64,000 bases of DNA from Planctomycetota bacterium (GTDB lineage: Bacteria > Planctomycetota > Phycisphaerae > Phycisphaerales > SM1A02): contig QWPV01000002.1 in NCBI GenBank assembly GCA_003671055.1, forward strand, positions 1 to 64,000, read 5' to 3'. Positions within the stretch are counted from its first letter, which is position 1, and the number at the start of each line of letters is the position of its first letter. The notes below the pieces were generated by a model, which was not told the DNA's origin, did no database searches, and saw nothing but the letters and a program-made list of their open reading frames with translations. The position numbers were made by a program, and so were the translations under genes. Shown piece by piece: positions 62,428 to 64,000 of this stretch.

Positions 62428-64000
62428 ATGAAGCACGCACTCGGGCAACTCGAACAGATCGCGCATCGCGCTCGGCAGTTACTTCTGCTCGGCGAAGGCA
62501 TGTTTGTCGTGGGCGTCATGCTGTGCGCGGGAATCGTGTGCGCCACACTTGATTGGTGGTTGCGTTTTCCAAGCCTTGTTCGCACAGGTTTCCTTGTAGC
62601 AATCCTTCTGGCTGCAACACACCTCGTACGACGACGAGTGCTTCCCGCGATTCGGTTTCGACCAACAGTGCTTGATGTCGCGTTCAGAATTGAGCGGCGC
62701 AACCCACATCTTCAAGGACGGCTTGCGAGCGCAGTTGATTTCTCGCAGCAATCACCATCTCTCGCAACCTCGGTCGAGTCAAGCACCCGAGATCAACTGA
62801 CGCAACAAGTCATCGACGATGTTGACCTTTCCACCGAGGCCACCGAACTTCACAAGGCACTTCGCTTTGGACCGACATGTAAGCATGCAACATGGTTGGT
62901 GATCGGCATCACACTGTTGAGTCTTGTTGGCGCGCTCTCGGGCAACCTTCTGCGCGTCGGCGCAACGCGCGTACTTATGCCGTGGAGCGACACGCGATGG
63001 CCAGCGCGTACGGAAGTGCGCGCACTCCTCGCTGATGAGAGTGTGCACGCGAAGGGCGTACCACTTGCGCTGCGGGCAGAACTTTCGCGAGGCGATAACG
63101 AAGACGAACGTGTTTGGGCGTCGTATCGCGTGAAAGATACGGCGGCAACCACGTGGTCGTCATGGACCGAGGTGCTTCTCGCGCGCCAACCAGATGGTGT
63201 GTACGAGCGATTGCTCGAAGTCAGCACAGACGCGGTTGAGTTGCGTTTTCTCTCACACGACAACGAGAGCGAGTTGGTGCATCTCGCATTTGTTCCCGCG
63301 CCATCCATTGTGTCGGCTGCGTTCGAGGCGCTGCCGCCCAACTATCTTGAAACACACGGGGTGGTTGTCGAGACATTCACACAATCGCTCGGCGATGGAA
63401 CAAACGACAGCGCGTTCGTCGAACAGCCTGTACTCGAAGGAAGCCTCATTCGTGTGCGCGCACAACTGAACGTTCCAGCCGAAGTGTCGATCGCTGGAAC
63501 AGAAGGCTTCGATGGAACAGTCTTCATTGATGACGCCGATCCAACTATGGTTCTCATCGAGGGCGTCGCGCGAGGCGCGGCGAAAATCCAAGTTCGACTT
63601 CACACTCACTTTGGGCTGACGAATCGAAACGACATTGGATTTGCATTTGAGACGCTGCCCGATCGCCCACCGACCGCAGCAATCATCGAGCCGCCTAACG
63701 ATGAGTCCTTTGTTGTGGACGCAGTGTTTCCGCTGAAGGGTGAACTCCAAGATGACCTCGGGCTCGCGCAGACAGGCTTCGAGTTCACGGCGCGCGCAAG
63801 CAATGTTGCGGACGAGCGAGTGCTGCGTACAGAACTCAAGCCCGCGACTGGTGTGCTTGTTGATGAGTCGCAACAACTGTCGCTTGCGTCACTCGGCGTG
63901 AGTGCGGGCGAGACCGTGCTTGTGCGCGCGGTCGCAGAAGACATTTATGTGCAGGATGGCGTGCGACACCCACGCGTGTTGAGTGCGCCACGCACACTTC
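62428..64000 (+). CDS. Large membrane protein (DUF4175-like), 3'-truncated by window edge
   Basis: The frame is open from ATG 62428 to the end of the window (524 codons), 12 bases after the preceding stop. Two N-terminal hydrophobic helices (LLLGEGMFVVGVMLCAGIVCATL and TGFLVAILLAATHLV) and another near 155-175 (WLVIGITLLSLVGALSGNLL) anchor it. The rest is extracytoplasmic beta-sandwich repeats. Layout and position after MoxR, DUF58, BatA-like and vWA genes suggest a DUF4175-type protein. The 3' end is missing, so the assignment is tentative. Confidence 0.75.
   Translation, partial: MKHALGQLEQIAHRARQLLLLGEGMFVVGVMLCAGIVCATLDWWLRFPSLVRTGFLVAILLAATHLVRRRVLPAIRFRPTVLDVAFRIERRNPHLQGRLASAVDFSQQSPSLATSVESSTRDQLTQQVIDDVDLSTEATELHKALRFGPTCKHATWLVIGITLLSLVGALSGNLLRVGATRVLMPWSDTRWPARTEVRALLADESVHAKGVPLALRAELSRGDNEDERVWASYRVKDTAATTWSSWTEVLLARQPDGVYERLLEVSTDAVELRFLSHDNESELVHLAFVPAPSIVSAAFEALPPNYLETHGVVVETFTQSLGDGTNDSAFVEQPVLEGSLIRVRAQLNVPAEVSIAGTEGFDGTVFIDDADPTMVLIEGVARGAAKIQVRLHTHFGLTNRNDIGFAFETLPDRPPTAAIIEPPNDESFVVDAVFPLKGELQDDLGLAQTGFEFTARASNVADERVLRTELKPATGVLVDESQQLSLASLGVSAGETVLVRAVAEDIYVQDGVRHPRVLSAPRTL

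Overview
The window looks like a stretch of a planctomycete chromosome, most likely a Phycisphaerae-type bacterium. The lineage is inferred from gene content. Three exported proteins end in a planctomycete-style dockerin tail with a double D-x-N-x-D-G repeat and a trailing W-G. There is a PVC-type propeller/HEAT/cytochrome c protein, a DUF1080 protein, ECF sigma factors next to VIT/vWA and CHAT proteins, and a MoxR-DUF58-BatA-like cluster. Many starts lack a clear Shine-Dalgarno sequence. I found no tRNA, rRNA, CRISPR array, insertion sequence or phage gene.

Left part (1-13 kb): a 5'-truncated tag (3-methyladenine glycosylase I), a large exported metzincin-like protein with CARDB and dockerin domains, and pdhA-pdhB on the minus strand. 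Then come metC, a small dockerin protein with a strong terminator, a DUF1080 protein and a gamma-glutamyltransferase-like protein. The E2 acyltransferase gene follows on the plus strand with an MBL hydrolase. The 2-oxoacid dehydrogenase genes are thus split, and no E3 gene is in view.

Middle-left (13-25 kb): a DUF4143 ATPase preceded by an inverted repeat, three small membrane or exported proteins, deoC, a Ser/Thr kinase, a polyphosphate-glucokinase-like protein, and two consecutive aldehyde dehydrogenase genes. The ALDH pair looks like an ALDH16-type two-domain enzyme split by one in-frame stop. A palindrome precedes a TolC-like/HlyD-like efflux pair that has no pump gene beside it. A minus-strand run (rex, two lipoproteins, an amidase, a second kinase closely related to the first) ends this part.

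Middle (27-46 kb): metF diverges from rex. Two ECF sigma factor genes then stand back to back. The minus one overlaps a 1270-residue VIT/vWA membrane protein. The plus one leads a compact run of a carboxypeptidase-regulatory-like protein, a TPR-CHAT protease and an exported subtilisin with a dockerin tail. This divergent pair is the most interesting system here. It is followed on the minus strand by PilZ, a GT2 glycosyltransferase, a cyclophilin, the PVC cytochrome protein and a dCMP-deaminase-like protein.

Right part (44-64 kb): a large acidic membrane protein, recO, an HDOD protein with a degenerate GGDEF domain, an M16 peptidase divergent from lipA, a response regulator-diguanylate cyclase, an RNase Z-like MBL protein, and dnaA. 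A 400-bp region with DnaA-box-like sites follows dnaA and is a candidate oriC. Then come mutM (minus) and a tightly overlapping MoxR-DUF58-BatA-like-vWA-large membrane protein operon that runs off the window.
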